DNA from: Prasinococcaceae sp. CCMP 1430
Taxonomy: Eukaryota > Prasinodermophyta > Palmophyllophyceae > Prasinococcales > Prasinococcaceae
Direction: 5' to 3'
Length of the DNA stretch: 48,900 bases
Assembly: GCA_013416795.1 (NCBI GenBank)
Contig: RQSC01001015.1
Span: forward strand, 41,075-89,974
Each line of letters starts with the position of its first letter. Within the stretch, counting starts at the first letter, position 1. A program made the position numbers and the translations under genes. Shown here piece by piece: positions 11,854 through 22,358 of this stretch. The notes below the pieces were generated by a model, which was not told where the DNA came from, searched no databases, and was given only the letters and a program-made list of their open reading frames with translations.

Positions 11854-13719
11854 TCACAGCGAGCGTTCGAGCACGTCCCTGGCGCCGGGGTCGAGCGCCG
11901 GCGACACGAGGGGCGGCGCGCAGAAGTAGCTCGGGTAGAGCTCCTGGCTGATCCATTCGTAGAGCATCTGGGCCGCCGCGTAGCAAGCGCGTGGCGTCGA
12001 AAGAGGACATGGGGTGGAAGGGGTCGGATGTGTCAGCGCACGCAGACGCTACCACTTCGCGGTCTACTACGGGCGCACCACGGATGGTGCCGTGCGCGCA
12101 CTCACCAGGTCGTACATGTTATCCGCCTCGAGCATCGCGCGTAGCTCCGGCACTTCCAGTATGCGGAACTCAATACTGCTCTCGTGGCTCCCCGAATCCA
12201 GCCGGAAGTCGGGGTGCATCGACGCGCCTGCATTGCCGCCGAGCAGCGCGAACACCCGCTCGGCGTCGCACTTTAGACGCTCGAGAGGGATCAGGGCGTT
12301 GAAAGACGCCGCGGCTTGCTTTGCCAGCAGGAAGTCCTCATAGGTGACTCGTCGATGATAGTCTATTCCGCACCCAAAATCGCCAGGGTTGTGATCGAGA
12401 AGGTGACCGCTGGGTTTTCTGTCTGCTACCTCTTGCATGTTGCAGGAGCAATTCTGTGAGAGCAGCCTTACAAGGTGGTTGTCGATGTAGCACTTTGGTT
12501 TCATTGTCCCAGCCCGTCCTAAACCGCGTTGCTGCTGACCTGCGGCTGTCATGTCTCTGTCCCGCATTTGCTCGCAACTCTCCTTTTGGTCCCACGTGTT
12601 GTTCATCCACGAGTGAAGGTCACGCACGGCCGCCTCGAGCTCCTCGTCGCTAACACGCTCACGCGGTCTCGGGCTGAGTTTGCCACTGACGGGCTGGATG
12701 TATCGGCTGATACCGCCCATGCCCGTGCACTTGTCGCCTGGCGGGCATGGTCCGCCCAGCGGGGGTGGGTTCTGAGCGAAGAGCTGCCACAGGTTGTCGA
12801 GGTTGGCGATAGATTGGCTCCAAGACATCTCGCTCTGCCAACGGAACAGTGGATGCCGCACGACAGCAACAAAGGTCGAACGATGTGCCACGGCCTCGTC
12901 ATGCATGCACATAACTGGGGCGGCGAAAAACTCGGTGGCGAGCGTGAGCGCTGAGGTGTTCGCGAGCAGCGATTGCGACCGATTGCAGTAGTCCATTCGT
13001 CTGCCTGGCAAGCCTGTATTTTTGACGCCACGTATGCCAAAAGTGTGACCTTCGGAGGGCACGCCAATGCAGCCCTTGACGAGGTCACCACCTGCCTTGC
13101 GCTCGTGCATCCAGTATATTAATGGTCGCTCGGCCTCGTTCGCAGGATGGGCACCGGCGCCGCCGCTCCAAGCGCCGTTGGCCCCACTGGCACTGTCGGC
13201 GGCGCGCACTGCCGCCGCACCGGTGGCCTTGTCGCGCGCAGCGCTCGGCCAGCCGCCCACCTCGCCAGAAAGCAGTGCGCCCCCGCGGTGCGCACCACAC
13301 TCGAAGTGCCGAGGCTCGCGCACCACAGGCACAATCCCTTCGTCGGTCTCCGCTCTGGCCTCCGAATCGCCTCTGCCCTCCCCACTCGCAGACAGGTAGT
13401 TGCCTCGAGCGTGCACCGAGGTAAGGCTGTCGAGCATCGCAGAGCAGTCCCCTTCCTCGGGCCACCAGTCGCTGGCGGTCACACCACCATTTCGCTCTTC
13501 TCGCTGCTGCATTATTCTGCCACCGGCGACGGCCTCGTCTCGACCCACGTGGTCCAAAGACACCTTGCCCTCGAGCCGCACCTCCATTTGCCGCAGGCTC
13601 GACTTCGAAGGCCGCGCGCCATCAACACCCTCAGCCGGCGCGATCAGACCAAGCACCGCGAGTGCCGCGAGCAGGGGGAGGGCGAGGGAGCGAGGTGCGG
13701 CGGCCTCGACGGAGGGCAT
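11854..13719 (-). CDS. Type II membrane sulfotransferase-like protein
   Basis: A Golgi-type carbohydrate or protein sulfotransferase candidate. Exons are 13719-12106 and 11967-11854, phase 0, donor GTGAGTG and acceptor GCCCAG; 575 residues. A short N-terminus and one hydrophobic anchor (residues about 10-30, LALPLLAALAVLGLIAPAEG) give a type II topology. The PAPS 5'-phosphosulfate loop candidate is IYWMHERKAGGDLVKGC, and the 3'-phosphate region is FVAVVRHPLFRWQSEMSW, where Arg and a following Ser/Trp context match the fold. Many Cys and N-glycosylation sites (NNTW, NTSA, NCSC) suit a lumenal domain. A 220-residue low-complexity stem precedes the catalytic part. The acceptor sugar or protein cannot be read from sequence. 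Confidence 0.72.
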
Positions 13720-13892
13720 CGCGCGGCCGCGCGCCCCGACGCCGCCCCCGGCGCACGCCGCGTCATCCCCAGCCGGCGGGCGCATCCTGCGGCCGGCCGT
13801 GGCTCTCGACCTCCCACGTGCCGCGCCCCGCCGGTACGAACAACAACAGCCAACAGCCCCCGCCCGCCGCGTCCGCCGCGTCCGCCGCGTCC

Positions 13893-13893
13893 N
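13893..13893. other. Single-N assembly join
   Basis: The N follows a GTCCGCCGC repeat and ends the listerin frame in mid-domain. Left of it is the upstream region of the sulfotransferase gene. Confidence 0.85.
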
Positions 13894-14461
13894 AGGGGTC
13901 GAAGCGCGCCAGCCACCACGCGCCCACGAGCGGGCGCATGTGGGGCGCGAGGCCCCTCCCCGCGCCGCGGACGAGCACGCCGAGCGCACGGGCCGCCGCT
14001 GCCCGCACCTTCTTGCTCGCGTCGAGCGCGAGGCGGTTGTACGCGTAGGTCCACGCGGGCAGCAGCGCGGCAGCATCGACGGTGGCGGTCCCCTCACCAC
14101 CTTCCGCGCGCGCCACAAGCGCTGCGAGTGCCTTGAGCTTCGTCGTCTCATCGCGCTTAGTGAGGCGGCGCAGTGCGGCAGCGCACTCCGGATCCACCTC
14201 GCCGCCGACGAGCCGCGCGTCCAGGCCCCCCGCGCCGCCAGTGTCGCTGCCCGCGTCACCCCCGGCTCCTCCAGGGGCTTCCGACGCCGCTCCCACTCGC
14301 TGCGACCCGACGAAGCCGCCGAAGCCCACCGAGGCCACTGCGCTGCCGCCCGCGCCGCCCGCGGCGGCCGCCGCGTTCGTCGACCTGCTCGCGGGAGGCG
14401 CAGCCGGCGCCGGGTCCGCCAGGGACGCCAAGACGCACGCGCGCAGCAGCCTCAAGGCCAT
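13894..14461 (-). CDS. LTN1: Listerin (E3 ubiquitin ligase of ribosome quality control), N-terminal fragment
   Basis: Listerin ubiquitylates stalled nascent chains on 60S ribosomes. The fragment shows its conserved N-terminus: SVGFGGFVGSQRV, then CAAALRRLTKRDETTKLKAL, ALLPAWTYAYNRLALD, KKVRAAAARALGVLVRG and GLAPHMRPLVGAWWLARFDP, a near-diagnostic run for this family. The frame ends at the N at 13893, so the HEAT superhelix and RING domain are missing. An in-frame ATG at 14461 gives a reasonable start; another lies at 14503. The 5' part overlaps, on the opposite strand, an apparently coding frame of the next gene. Confidence 0.8.
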
Positions 14462-15046
14462 CGGGGTGGCGCTCAGCACGCGAGCGGGGGATGAGGCGGG
14501 CATAGACGCGCTCCTGGGACGCGGGGGCTTTGTGGAGGCGCTCGCAACGCGCGCCGAGGCCGACGCTGCGCGTGGCGTCACCAAGCACTCGACAATGGTG
14601 TTGGAGGAGTTGCGCGAGGTGGGCACACGCTGCGCGCCCGCACTACGCGCGCTGCCGCACCCGCGCTGTCACACGCGCGCGCGCGCCCTGTGCATGGCGC
14701 ACTGACGCGCGCGCGCGCACAGGCGCTGGCAGACCTCCTGGTCAGCGTCGCACTCGCACCTCAGATCAAGGCGCGAATTCTCAACATAGTATGGCGGCGC
14801 GCCAAGGAGGAGCGACTGCGAGCGGGCAGTGGAGGGAGCGGGGCAGGCTACGCCGTCGGCGCGACAACGCCATCGACCTCATCCGGCCACGGCTGGCTCG
14901 CGCAGCTGCGGGGCGCGAGCCAGGCCGGTCGGTCGTGGAGCGCGTGCCTGGAGAGCCTCAAACAGCAGCCCGGGACGAAGGCGTTGCCACTGCTGCTCGC
15001 ACTGCTCGCGGAGGAGTCGGACCTGCGCGCCGCCGCCTCAGATTAA
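14374..15046 (+). CDS. Unassigned alpha-helical protein, 5' end unresolved
   Basis: Two exons support each other: up to 14618 and 14723-15046, phase 0, donor GAGGTGGGC and acceptor GCACAG. Joined, they read TMVLEELREALADLLVSVAL and continue through KARILNIVWRRAKEERLR. The product is helical and Leu/Ala-rich, with a Gly/Ser loop and a C-terminus ALPLLLALLAEESDL, perhaps an ARM/HEAT-like or helical scaffold. I do not recognise the family. No in-frame ATG precedes the well-formed part; ATG 14594 would leave only eight codons in the first exon. The upstream part runs antisense to the listerin start, so one of the two 5' ends must be shorter or the overlap is real. Confidence 0.45.
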
Positions 15047-15144
15047 CGTCGCCCGCGCGCAGTTCGTTCGCCAACCCGACCGCACAGCCGACGCGCGCAC
15101 TTGCGAGGGACGCACCACGCCAGATGGGTCACGGTAAGCCGGTC

Positions 15145-15150
15145 TTTATT
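15145..15150 (-). terminator. AATAAA polyadenylation-like signal of the uS8 gene
   Basis: On the minus strand the hexamer AATAAA lies about 120 bases past the ribosomal protein stop. It is the only clear animal-type signal noticed in the window. Confidence 0.4.
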
Positions 15151-15270
15151 AAACATGTATTGCAGCAAAGAATCGGCGGAGCTCGTGCCCGGTTTGCCCG
15201 CGCGCGACGCCCATGCGCGCGCAGCGGGCTGAGTTATGTTGCCCCCAGCTGCGATATGTGTCGTGGTGAT

Positions 15271-16181
15271 CTAGTAGAAGAACTGCAAGCGCAAGAGAGA
15301 GAGAGAGAGAGAGAGAGGAGGGCACGGCACGCACGTCAGCACACGACAGCATGCGGTGCGCGACGACGTCGCGGCGGGGCGAGCGGGTCCAGCGCAACAC
15401 ACTGCTCCGAGCGCAAGCACGCTTTCCCGAGGCGTGGGTTGGGGTGCGACGCGCAATTCAACGCGCCGGCGCGAGCAGCAACAAACGCCCGCGTCCGCGT
15501 CGAAGCGCGCTTCGCAGGCCCTCGCCGCAGGCGCAGGCGCACACTCACCCCAAGGATCTTGCCACCCACGCGCTTGCGGCGGGCCTCCTCGTGGTCCATG
15601 ATGCCGCTGGCGGTGGTGAGCACGATCTTGCCGAAGAGGCGCGACGGCAGCAGGCGGCCCACCCACTCCTCGATGTCGTGGTGCGAAAGATCGTAGCGGG
15701 GCGAGATCACGCCGCACTTGTTGAGGCGGCCGTTGAGCTCCACAACGATCTTCTGCGCGCGGTGGTCGTCGACGACCTCGAACTCGTTGATGTAGCCTGG
15801 GGGACGCGCGGGGGAGGCGGCGACAGAATCGGCGCACAGCGCGTCAGCGCGTGTGCGCAGCGTGCGCAGCCGACCCGCGCTCCGCGCCCTAACAGCGGTG
15901 CTCGACACCAATCGCCCCCGCGCCCGCGCCGCGTTGCGCAATCCTCGTGCGCTGAGTCGCGGGGCCTCCCCGCCGCGTCCACGCCCCGCGGTGGCGCGAC
16001 CCCGACGCCCCGCCCGGCGCGCCGCCCGCGGCGCATCGCCCAACGCACCGTGCTTCATCATCACCTGCAGGAACTTCACCACCACCTTGGACGAGGGGCG
16101 GATGAGCACCTGGCGCTTGCCGCGCTTCTCGGCGTTGCACATGCTGCGAAGCGCATCGTTGAGCACGGAGATGCGCACCAT
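15271..16181 (-). CDS. RPS15A: Cytosolic 40S ribosomal protein uS8 (S15a)
   Basis: A component of the small ribosomal subunit. Exons are 16181-16049, 15796-15549 and 15282-15271, giving exactly 130 residues, the normal eukaryotic length. It starts [20 protein letters not shown]. Exon 1 joins exon 2 through [10 protein letters not shown], and exon 2 includes [17 protein letters not shown] and [18 protein letters not shown]. The last exon encodes only Phe-Phe-Tyr and the stop, restoring the universal GGKILGFFY ending. Donors are GTGCGT and GTGAGT. This complete gene calibrates the splice rules used elsewhere. A (GA)n tract at about 15295-15316 lies in the last intron. Confidence 0.97.
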
Positions 16182-16375
16182 GGTTGCGACTGCGGAGGCG
16201 AGGGAGGCGGGCGGCGCGCGGCTGTCAGCGTCGTCGCGAGCGGATGGAACGGGCGGCGCGCAGTGGCGCGTGGCCTGCGCCGGCGGCTGAGGAAGGGCAA
16301 AACCCGCGGCCGCGCGAAACGCCGGCTGGCAGGCGGCAGGCCACCGCGTGCTGCGTTGCGCGTCGCGCGGCGCGC

Positions 16376-16376
16376 N
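16376..16376. other. Single-N assembly join
   Basis: One N upstream of the uS8 gene, at the edge of a composition change. No gene is visibly cut here. Confidence 0.8.
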
Positions 16377-16925
16377 CCCCGCCTTACCCACCCCACCCTC
16401 GCGCGCGCGGCGGCTCGCGCAGCCGCCTCGCCTGCAATTTTCCGTGGCAAGAAGAATTTTAAAACCCATCTCCGTAAAATACGCTCGTCGAAGGATTCTA
16501 AATGATTATATTCAAAACCCATTCCTCCGATTTCGTGTGCCGTGCGATGGGGCGCGCGGCCCCGATCGACCGCCGCCGCCTCGAGCGCGGGGCCGCGACC
16601 GTTTTGACGTAGGCGGGCGCAAAAAAAAAGGACGTCAAAACGCATGACTTTTTGATTGCATTTCTCGAGGCTTTTCGATCCGGAAAATGCGCGCGCAAAA
16701 AAAAGGGTGCGCCCGTTCGCGCGGTGCGCCGCTGTTTTACGTCCGTGCGAACCGGGGTGGAACCGGGGCATCGAATCCAAGGGTGGCATGATGACCGGGT
16801 ATGTGTTAACGCTTGGCACGGATATTGCCCCGGAGTCAGACCGGGAGGTGGGTGGATTGATCGTGCGCGACGTTTGATGAATGTCCTTTGTTTGATGAAT
16901 GCTCGCTCGGTGCTGCGCCACACCG

Positions 16926-16963
<38 letters not shown>
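16926..16963. repeat. Poly-C homopolymer, 38 bases
   Basis: A pure C run 162 bases before the start of the carnosine methyltransferase gene, next to a composition change. Confidence 0.95.
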
Positions 16964-17125
16964 TGCTCGCCGCCCGGCGGCCCCTCCCTCCGGACTTCAG
17001 ACGCTCAGGCCCGCGCAGGCCTTGCCGCTCTCGTTCGCCCCGCTCCCGCGCGCGCCCGGCGGTCAGCGCGCGCGCGTCGGCGCGCAGGGGAAGAAGCGCG
17101 GCCCGTGGTCCGCGCCGCGCCGGCG

Positions 17126-18313
17126 ATGTCGGTCGAGGCCGCGGCGGCGCGCGTGGCCGAGGCGGGCGGTGCGGGCGCCGATGAGCTCGACCGCGTCGCG
17201 CACGAGGAGATGCTCGCATTGGGCAAGGTGGTTCGCGCGTACGAGGCGTATGAGGAGTCGACGCTGCGCGAGGTGTTTCGCTGGGAGTGGAACCTGTCCA
17301 AGCTGTCGGAGGAGGACAAGGCGCTCGTGCCCAACCTGCCGCGGCGCATCGAGCGCGCGCGGGGCCTGGTCGAGCACAACGCGCGTGCGCTCGCCGCCAT
17401 CACCAGTGCTTTCGATGGCGCGGCGGAGACCGCACGCTGTGTCGACAGGAGTGCGGTGACGCACGGCGACATCGAGAAGGTCCGCTGCGTGATGCGCTCC
17501 ATCGCTCGCGACTGGACGCAGGAGGGCAAGGCCGAGCGCGACGCGAGCTACGGGCCCATAATCAGAGAGCTCGAGCGCGTGCTGCCGCTGAGCGGCGCGA
17601 ACGGAGGGGCACACGGCGCGTCGTGGGGTGGCGCGCACGAGCACGCGCCCCCCAACACGCCGCCGCCGCGCGTGCTCGTGCCGGGGGCGGGGCTGGGGCG
17701 GCTCGCCTGGGAGATCGCCAGGCGAGGATACGAGTCGCAGGGCAATGAGTTCAGCTACTACATGCTGCTCGCGAGCAGCTACGTGCTCAATGGCACCGAC
17801 GCGGCCGAGCCGACGAGCATCTACCCATGGGTGCACTCGACTTCGAACAATGTCACCGATGCGGACGCCGAGAGGCCCGCGACATTCCCCGACGTGTCGC
17901 CGAGCGGCGAGCCGGGCGACCCTCCCCTGAACATGTCGATGTGCGCCGGCGATTTCGTGGAGGTGTACACGGCGGAGGACATGGTGGGCGCGTGGGATGC
18001 GGTGTGCACCTGCTTTTTCCTTGATACGGCCGAGAACGTGCTACAATACCTGCGCACAGTGTACGGGTGCCTGCGGCCGGGCGGCTACCTGATCAATCTC
18101 GGGCCGCTGCTGTTCCACTGGGCGGAGCACGGCGGCGAGCAGCTGAGCCTTGAGATGAGCCTTGAGGATGTGCTGCTCGCCGCCGATCGCATAGGTTTCG
18201 AGCTCGTGAGGCGCGAGGCGGAGCTGCTGCCGTGCGGGTACACCGGCAACGCGAAGAGCATGCTGCGCACAGTGTACCACTGCGCCATGTTCACTCTGCG
18301 CAAGCCGGCGTGA
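17126..18313 (+). CDS. Carnosine N-methyltransferase-like (N2227 family)
   Basis: A single exon, 395 residues, starting at MSVEAAAARV. The N2227/CARNMT1 family uses SAM to methylate the imidazole of histidyl dipeptides. Signature pieces are all present: the N-terminal helical part with YEESTLREVFRWEWNLSKL, SAM motif I VLVPGAGLGRLAWEIARRGY, then QGNEFSYYMLLASSYVLN. Later come the family-typical MSMCAGDFVEVY, VCTCFFLDTAENVLQYL, LRPGGYLINLGPLLFHWAEH and SLEDVL. It converges on the next gene with only 86 bases between the stops; TGTACA near 18331 suits a 3' signal. The biological substrate in an alga may differ, because carnosine itself is an animal metabolite. Confidence 0.93.
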   Translation: MSVEAAAARVAEAGGAGADELDRVAHEEMLALGKVVRAYEAYEESTLREVFRWEWNLSKLSEEDKALVPNLPRRIERARGLVEHNARALAAITSAFDGAAETARCVDRSAVTHGDIEKVRCVMRSIARDWTQEGKAERDASYGPIIRELERVLPLSGANGGAHGASWGGAHEHAPPNTPPPRVLVPGAGLGRLAWEIARRGYESQGNEFSYYMLLASSYVLNGTDAAEPTSIYPWVHSTSNNVTDADAERPATFPDVSPSGEPGDPPLNMSMCAGDFVEVYTAEDMVGAWDAVCTCFFLDTAENVLQYLRTVYGCLRPGGYLINLGPLLFHWAEHGGEQLSLEMSLEDVLLAADRIGFELVRREAELLPCGYTGNAKSMLRTVYHCAMFTLRKPA

Positions 18314-18399
18314 AGGCCTCCCAGCAATACAGTGTACATTGTTGTTATTACATACCATAATGAATGGCGCGCATTTCCTGCCCGCCTCGTCTCGAACGG

Positions 18400-21300
18400 T
18401 CACACGTTGGCCGCGCTGGCGCCGGTTTGCCTGCCGGGCTCGGCCCCGTCGTCTCGCAACCTGCCCATCACGTCCTGCGTTTGCCCCACCATATCGCGAA
18501 CATCCCACATGCGCATAAGCGGCGGCGTCATCCGGTAACTCTTGTAGCGCTTCAGCTGCAACAGCGCGTCCTGGCTGAACTGTCCTAGCTCATACTTGTT
18601 GCCTCGCTGCTTCGCCCTGTCCGTCTGCTGCAACTTCATCCGCCTGCGCATGCTCAGCTTGCGCGCAGCCGCGCGGCATTGTGCGACCGCAATGAGGCCG
18701 GCCAGCACGGCCGCAATGCCGGCACCGAGCATCCACAGCGGGATCGGGAGCTTATCCGCCCAGTTTTCGACGTACACAGGCGGTGGCGGAGCATACACGG
18801 GTGCAAACAAGGTGACGTCGCAGGACGTCGAATTCACCTGCGAGGTCGTCGTGAGGTGAGGGCACGGAAGGCACGCCTTCGTGCCAGTCTCCGGCGCGTA
18901 CGTGTCCATCGGGCAGCCAGCGCACCGCGTTGAGCCGTACGTCTCGGCGGCGTGGCCCACCGGGCACGGGATGCAGCTCATCGAGGTGCCCCGGGGCTGG
19001 TAGGTGCCCGGTGGGCAGTAGAAACACGCGGGCGAGTTGGCCTTCGCGGCAAACGAGCCCGCCTCGCAGCGCGTGCAGTAATCCGAGTCCGCAGGCGCCT
19101 TGATTGCAGGATCGACGGTCCAGAAAGGCGGCGGGCTCGGGCTCGGCGGCGGCGGTGACAGCGAGGTGCCAGGGGGAAGCGGTTTTGGCGGCGGCGACGG
19201 TGGCGGCCCGGGCGGGAGCGGCGGCGGACTCGGCGAGGGTGGCGGTGACGGGCTCGGTGGCGGGTGCGGAGGCGGTGGGCTGGGCGGCGGTGGGCTGGGC
19301 GGCAGATTCGTCGGCGGAGTTGGCGGCGGCGGTTGCGGTGGAGGAGCTGGCGGTGGCTGGGGTGTCGGAGGAGGGGCTGGCGGCAAGAGACCACGGACGT
19401 CATCCGCGCCCTCGCCGTCGCGGCCAGGTGACTGGGCGCCGCTGTCTCCTCCGTCGCCTCCCCCCGCGTCCCCGCCCGCGTCACCTGGCCCACCTTCCGC
19501 TGGCAGCGGCGGTGGGAAAGGCGAGAGCGCCGTCAGCATCGGCGGGGGCGGCCACGTCGGCGGGCGCGGAGCCTCTTTGCCACCGATTTCGCCACCAGTT
19601 TCCTTCGGAGGCGGGGCCACCTCGCTGAGTGGTCCGTCAGGCTCCGTCAGGCGCGTCCCCGGGGGACAGTGACCACGCGCTACTCCGTACACCACCAGCG
19701 CGTTCTCGTCCGAAACGGGCGAGGTCACTGAGGAACCCGATTTTAGCACACTCAGGCCGATGGTGAGCACGTCTTCCGGGCGCACCGTGTTCCATTCCAG
19801 GGGCACAGGTACGACCTTGTCCTCGGAAGCGAAGGGCTCCCAGGACAGAACGCCAGTCGCCAACGCCGTGTCCCTCTTCCAGTCAGGGTAGACCTCGCCG
19901 CGCGCGGCGGTGCCGCCCTCGAGCCTCCAGCGCACCTTCAAGCCGTGCTGAGACGGCGACTGGGGCCGCACGGTGACATACCCGTACTCATCCCCGCGAT
20001 ACGCCTGCGCACCCGGCACAATTGTGACGACGGGAGTCGCATCTTCGTCGGCGATGCTCACCACCGTGACGGTCTCGTTCTCGTTGAGGTCGGCGTTGAT
20101 GGGATCGTACAGCTCGGCGCTGAACTTCTCCTGGAAGAGCTCCAGGACCGCATCGTCAACGAGCAGGACGTCGACCGACCGCACGCCGGGCGAGTGGGGG
20201 GCCCACGACAGGCCCGTCGCGTTGACGACGTAATCGTCCGCAATGGATCCGTTTCCCGGCTGCGCTTTCCTCACACGCTCGAGAGTCCGAGGGAACATGC
20301 TCCCCTCTGCCACGGCCATCTCGACCGCCCTGTCTCCCGCGGTGATGTTGGCGCTCACGTGGACCTCGTCCGTGTTGTCGCCCACGAGCTCGACCTCGAT
20401 CGTCGCGACGGTGGCGTTCTCGAGCACCACAAGCTTGCGCTGCGCCACGCGCAGCGTCGGGCCGGAGGCGTAGAAGCTCAGCGTGTCGTTGGCGTCGCTG
20501 TACTGCTGGCCATTGAGCGAGACCTGCACTGGGTGGACGCCCTCGCGCATTGGCCGAACGACCGATCGCGTCCGAGCGGGGGGCGTCCTGCAGGCGAGCG
20601 ACGTCTCGTCTGCGCGCAGGGAGGCGTTGACGACGATCGGACCACCGCCCTCGTCGAATCCGAGCAGGCAAGTCGCGCGGATGCTGCCCGGGACGACGCC
20701 CACGTGTGACACCGGCGTCGAGTGCTCAGGCATGTACTGCAGGTTGCTCGCGTACACGGTGACATCCTGCGCACCGTACCGTGTGAGCTCCGGCGGCGCC
20801 ACCTTCCTCACGAGCGGCTGCTGGTAGTACACGAACGGCACCGTCACCGCGCACCCCACGCCGTAGGCGCCGTCGACGCCCCATTCGACCGTCACGTTGA
20901 TGACGCCCGCGCCCTCAGGGCTCGCGCAGCGCACCGCGCCGACCGCCCCGTGGCCGTCAGCAGCGTCGCCGCCGCCGTCGTCGTCGACGACGCCCGGCAC
21001 CCGCGTCCCGCCCGGCTCGGGGTACACGTAGAGGCAGCTCATTATGTTCTCGACGAGGCCCAGACCGCGGAACGTCGTGACGGTCCCGCCCACGTCCGGG
21101 CCCGAAACGGGCGCGTAGTCCTCGACGAGGATGCGCCTGACGCTCAGCCTCTCCGCCAGCAGGGCGGCCTCCACTGCCGCGCTCTGCGACGCCGCTAGGT
21201 CCGCGTCGGTGGTCATCTCGTCGAAGACGAGGAGCGCCGGGTCGACGCCGCTCAGGATGGCGTCCTCGGCCATCCCGGTGAAATTGACGAGCGTCACCAT

Positions 21301-21871
21301 GAAGGGCTCCGCGGCGCCCTCCACAAGCGCAAGCGCGACCATGCCACCTCCCCCGGCGGGCAGGCTGCAGCGCAGCCGCGTCAGCTCTGCGCCGCCCTCG
21401 TCCGCGACCTCGGTCGACACGAACTCCGCGGGCACCGCCTGCGCGTAGAGCTCGGCGTGAATGGCGGCATCGGCGGCGAAGGCGCGCAGGCGGCGCGCCT
21501 CGTCGCGTTCGGCGCCGGTGCGCGCCACGGCCTCCCGGTAGTCCCTGCTAAAGTCGCCCCCCTCCGCTTCAATGCGCCGAAGCTCGGCGAGCATGTTGCG
21601 CTCGTACTCCGCGGCGACCAGCGCGCGCGCCTCCTGCGCGAGAGCCGCGTCCGCCGCGCTCGCCGCGTAGAAGCGGCAGCTCATTGGGCGCGCGCCCGGC
21701 GCGGACGGCGACCAGCCCAGGTCAAGCGCGGCCACCTCGAGCGCCGTGCTGCCGTCGGCCTGGCCACACGCGTGCGACACGCTGACGATGGTCCCGCCCG
21801 TTATGTCCGCGACGGGCGGCGGCGGGGGGCTCGGCGGCGGCGGTGGCGGCGGTGGCGGGCTCGGCGGGGGG
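18400..21871 (-). CDS. Large Pro-rich surface protein: IPT/TIG, Calx-beta-like, Cys-rich stalk, one membrane span; 5' incomplete
   Basis: One uninterrupted frame of at least 1156 residues, cut at the N at 21872. In order: a Pro-rich start (SPPPPPPPPSPPPP), an extracellular part with many N-glycosylation sites, an IPT/TIG-like repeat (APPELTRYGAQDVTVYASNL) and Calx-beta-like repeats (DVLLVDDAVLELFQEKFSA; VVSIADEDATPVVTIVPG). Then comes a 130-residue Pro/Ser stretch of the hydroxyproline-rich pherophorin type. A Cys-rich GCC2/GCC3-like module follows (PPGTYQPRGTSMSCIPCPVG). A single membrane helix (PLWMLGAGIAAVLAGLIAVA) and a basic cytosolic tail of about 90 residues end it. It looks like a cell-surface adhesion or matrix-sensing protein; no enzymatic domain is visible. 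Confidence 0.8.
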
Positions 21872-21872
21872 N
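21872..21872. other. Single-N assembly join
   Basis: The N interrupts the Pro-codon-rich start of the surface-protein frame. The sequence to the right changes at once to non-coding, AT-richer DNA. Confidence 0.85.
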
Positions 21873-21886
21873 AACTCCCGAGATGA

Positions 21887-21933
21887 TTTCATAGACTTTG
21901 ACCTAAAACGCTTGATGTAAAAAGTCTATGAAA
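21887..21933. repeat. Perfect 13-bp inverted repeat (hairpin)
   Basis: The arm TTTCATAGACTTT (21887-21899) is matched exactly by AAAGTCTATGAAA (21921-21933), with a 21-base loop. It starts 15 bases from the single-N join. It may be a regulatory hairpin, the end of a small mobile element, or a junction by-product. Confidence 0.8.
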
Positions 21934-22127
21934 CACGCGGTTCGGACCGTCGAAATTTCGGGAGCCCCGGCGCGCCGCAATTTGCTGGAAACCCTTCCGG
22001 GCGCCCGACCAAACCCAAAGTGGCGCGCGCGCGCGCGCGCCCGCGCGCGCGCGGCGCGGGCCCCGCGAACGTACCAGGAATCCGAACCGACCGACGGGAA
22101 GAGCGAGCAAGAGCGAGACCGCAACCC

Positions 22128-22256
22128 CAATGATACCAAGGTGCGAATTGATGGCATTCCAACCACAGATGTGCAGTGCGAGACCCAACGCCACACGAAA
22201 GCAATGATACCAAGGTGCGAATTGATGGCGTTCCAACCACAGATGTGCAGTGCGAG
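22128..22256. repeat. 55-bp direct repeat, two copies, 74-bp period
   Basis: Copies at 22128-22182 and 22202-22256 differ at one base (A/G at the GGC[A/G]TTCC position). They lie upstream of the UVRAG-like gene in otherwise non-coding DNA. Confidence 0.9.
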
Positions 22257-22358
22257 GAGGATTCTCTTTAGGGTTATTAGAGCTTGGTTTATTCGAATGT
22301 TCGAATGCGTTCGACCGAGTGCGGTTTTGGGACTGATGGTGGGGGCCGAAGGCGCGAA

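Larger units (their letters stand above)
16182..17125. promoter_or_regulatory. Intergenic region between uS8 and carnosine methyltransferase, with two suspicious joins
   Basis: No gene is seen. It holds the uS8 promoter, a single N at 16376, then a block of lower GC (about 16440-16920) with A8/A9 runs and a repeated TTTGATGAATG. A 38-base poly-C tract (16926-16963) and a GC-rich 5' leader follow. The block differs in composition from its surroundings and carries no stable open frame. Confidence 0.5.

Noticed and set aside
19100-19672. Gly-rich plus-strand frame resembling a glycine-rich protein
   Set aside because: It is the reverse complement of the Pro/Ser stretch of the surface protein.
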